Source: Desulfocurvus sp. (GTDB lineage: Bacteria; Desulfobacterota; Desulfovibrionia; Desulfovibrionales; Desulfovibrionaceae). From it: a stretch of DNA of 22,304 bases. The stretch lies in the NCBI RefSeq assembly GCF_023230885.1, contig NZ_JALNWM010000022.1:1-22304 (forward strand). Direction: 5' to 3'. A program made the position numbers and the translations under genes. The notes beneath the pieces are model-generated. The model did not search any database and was not told the DNA's origin. It saw only the letters and a list, made by a program, of their open reading frames with translations. Every line of letters starts with the position of its first letter. The first letter of the stretch is position 1. Below, one piece after another: positions 22,240-22,304 of this stretch.

Positions 22240-22304
22240 ATGTCCCAGCAGAACCCCCAAGGCGTTGCGGTCGCCAACCTGACCAAGTCCTTCGCGGAGC
22301 TGAC
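22240..22304 (+). CDS. Probable ABC transporter ATPase, first 21 codons (runs off window)
   Basis: The open frame starts at ATG 22240 and continues to the window end: MSQQNPQGVAVANLTKSFAEL. The segment VAVANLTKSF followed by a short acidic/hydrophobic step is the usual first strand of ABC ATPases of the SsuB/TauB/NrtD type, ahead of the Walker A motif, which would lie outside the window. AAGG stands about nine bases before the start. It is transcribed divergently from iclR behind operator C. The likely partner is the SsuA/TauA-like binding protein at the far end of the locus. The call rests on about 20 residues and the context only. Confidence 0.5.
   Translation, partial: MSQQNPQGVAVANLTKSFAEL

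Overview
The window is strongly GC-rich (nearly all third codon positions are G or C) and has the gene content of an anaerobic, energy-limited bacterium. The ferredoxin-dependent 2-oxoacid oxidoreductase, acyl-phosphate/acyl-kinase ATP generation, FAD/Fe-S 2-hydroxyacid dehydrogenase with CCG domains and c-di-GMP genes fit a sulfate-reducing Desulfovibrio-type organism (Desulfovibrionales). This assignment is inference from gene content; no rRNA or marker gene is present. I see no tRNA, rRNA, CRISPR array, insertion sequence or phage gene.

Left part, + strand (1-3120): the 3' part of an AMP-forming acyl-CoA synthetase with a strong terminator, a GGDEF diguanylate cyclase, a 54-residue membrane protein and a VanZ-like membrane protein. 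A 373-base gap follows (3121-3493). It carries a good sigma70-type promoter, several predicted stem-loops and a T8 terminator, so it may encode a small RNA.

Middle part, - strand (10014 down to 3494): a DUF3179 protein, a HAD phosphatase, GDP-mannose 4,6-dehydratase (gmd), an orphan oligopeptide/dipeptide-type permease pair, and a degenerate EAL-HDOD protein. This is a mixed housekeeping/envelope neighbourhood.

Right part (10193-22304): a coherent catabolic locus. On the - strand, in order of transcription, are an IclR regulator, butyrate kinase (buk), phosphate butyryltransferase (ptb), an MFS transporter, the four VorDBAC subunits of a 2-oxoacid:ferredoxin oxidoreductase, a 936-residue FAD/4Fe-4S/CCG D-2-hydroxyacid dehydrogenase, and an ABC substrate-binding protein interrupted by one in-frame TAG. 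Divergently, on the + strand, the first 21 codons of a likely ABC ATPase run off the window. Three copies of a near-palindromic operator, TAGAACGnCGTTCCA-like, lie before ptb, before iclR and before the ATPase gene. They are best explained as binding sites of the local IclR protein.

Inferred working: a 2-hydroxy or 2-oxo acid is imported and oxidised by the FAD/Fe-S enzyme to the 2-oxoacid. VorABCD converts this to acyl-CoA with reduced ferredoxin, and Ptb and Buk turn acyl-CoA into the free acid plus ATP. The layout parallels the lactate/pyruvate oxidation operon known from Desulfovibrio (Por, Pta, AckA, lactate dehydrogenases), but with branched-chain/butyrate-type enzymes. The physiological substrate cannot be read from the sequence. 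Most junctions in this locus also carry long perfect GC inverted repeats.
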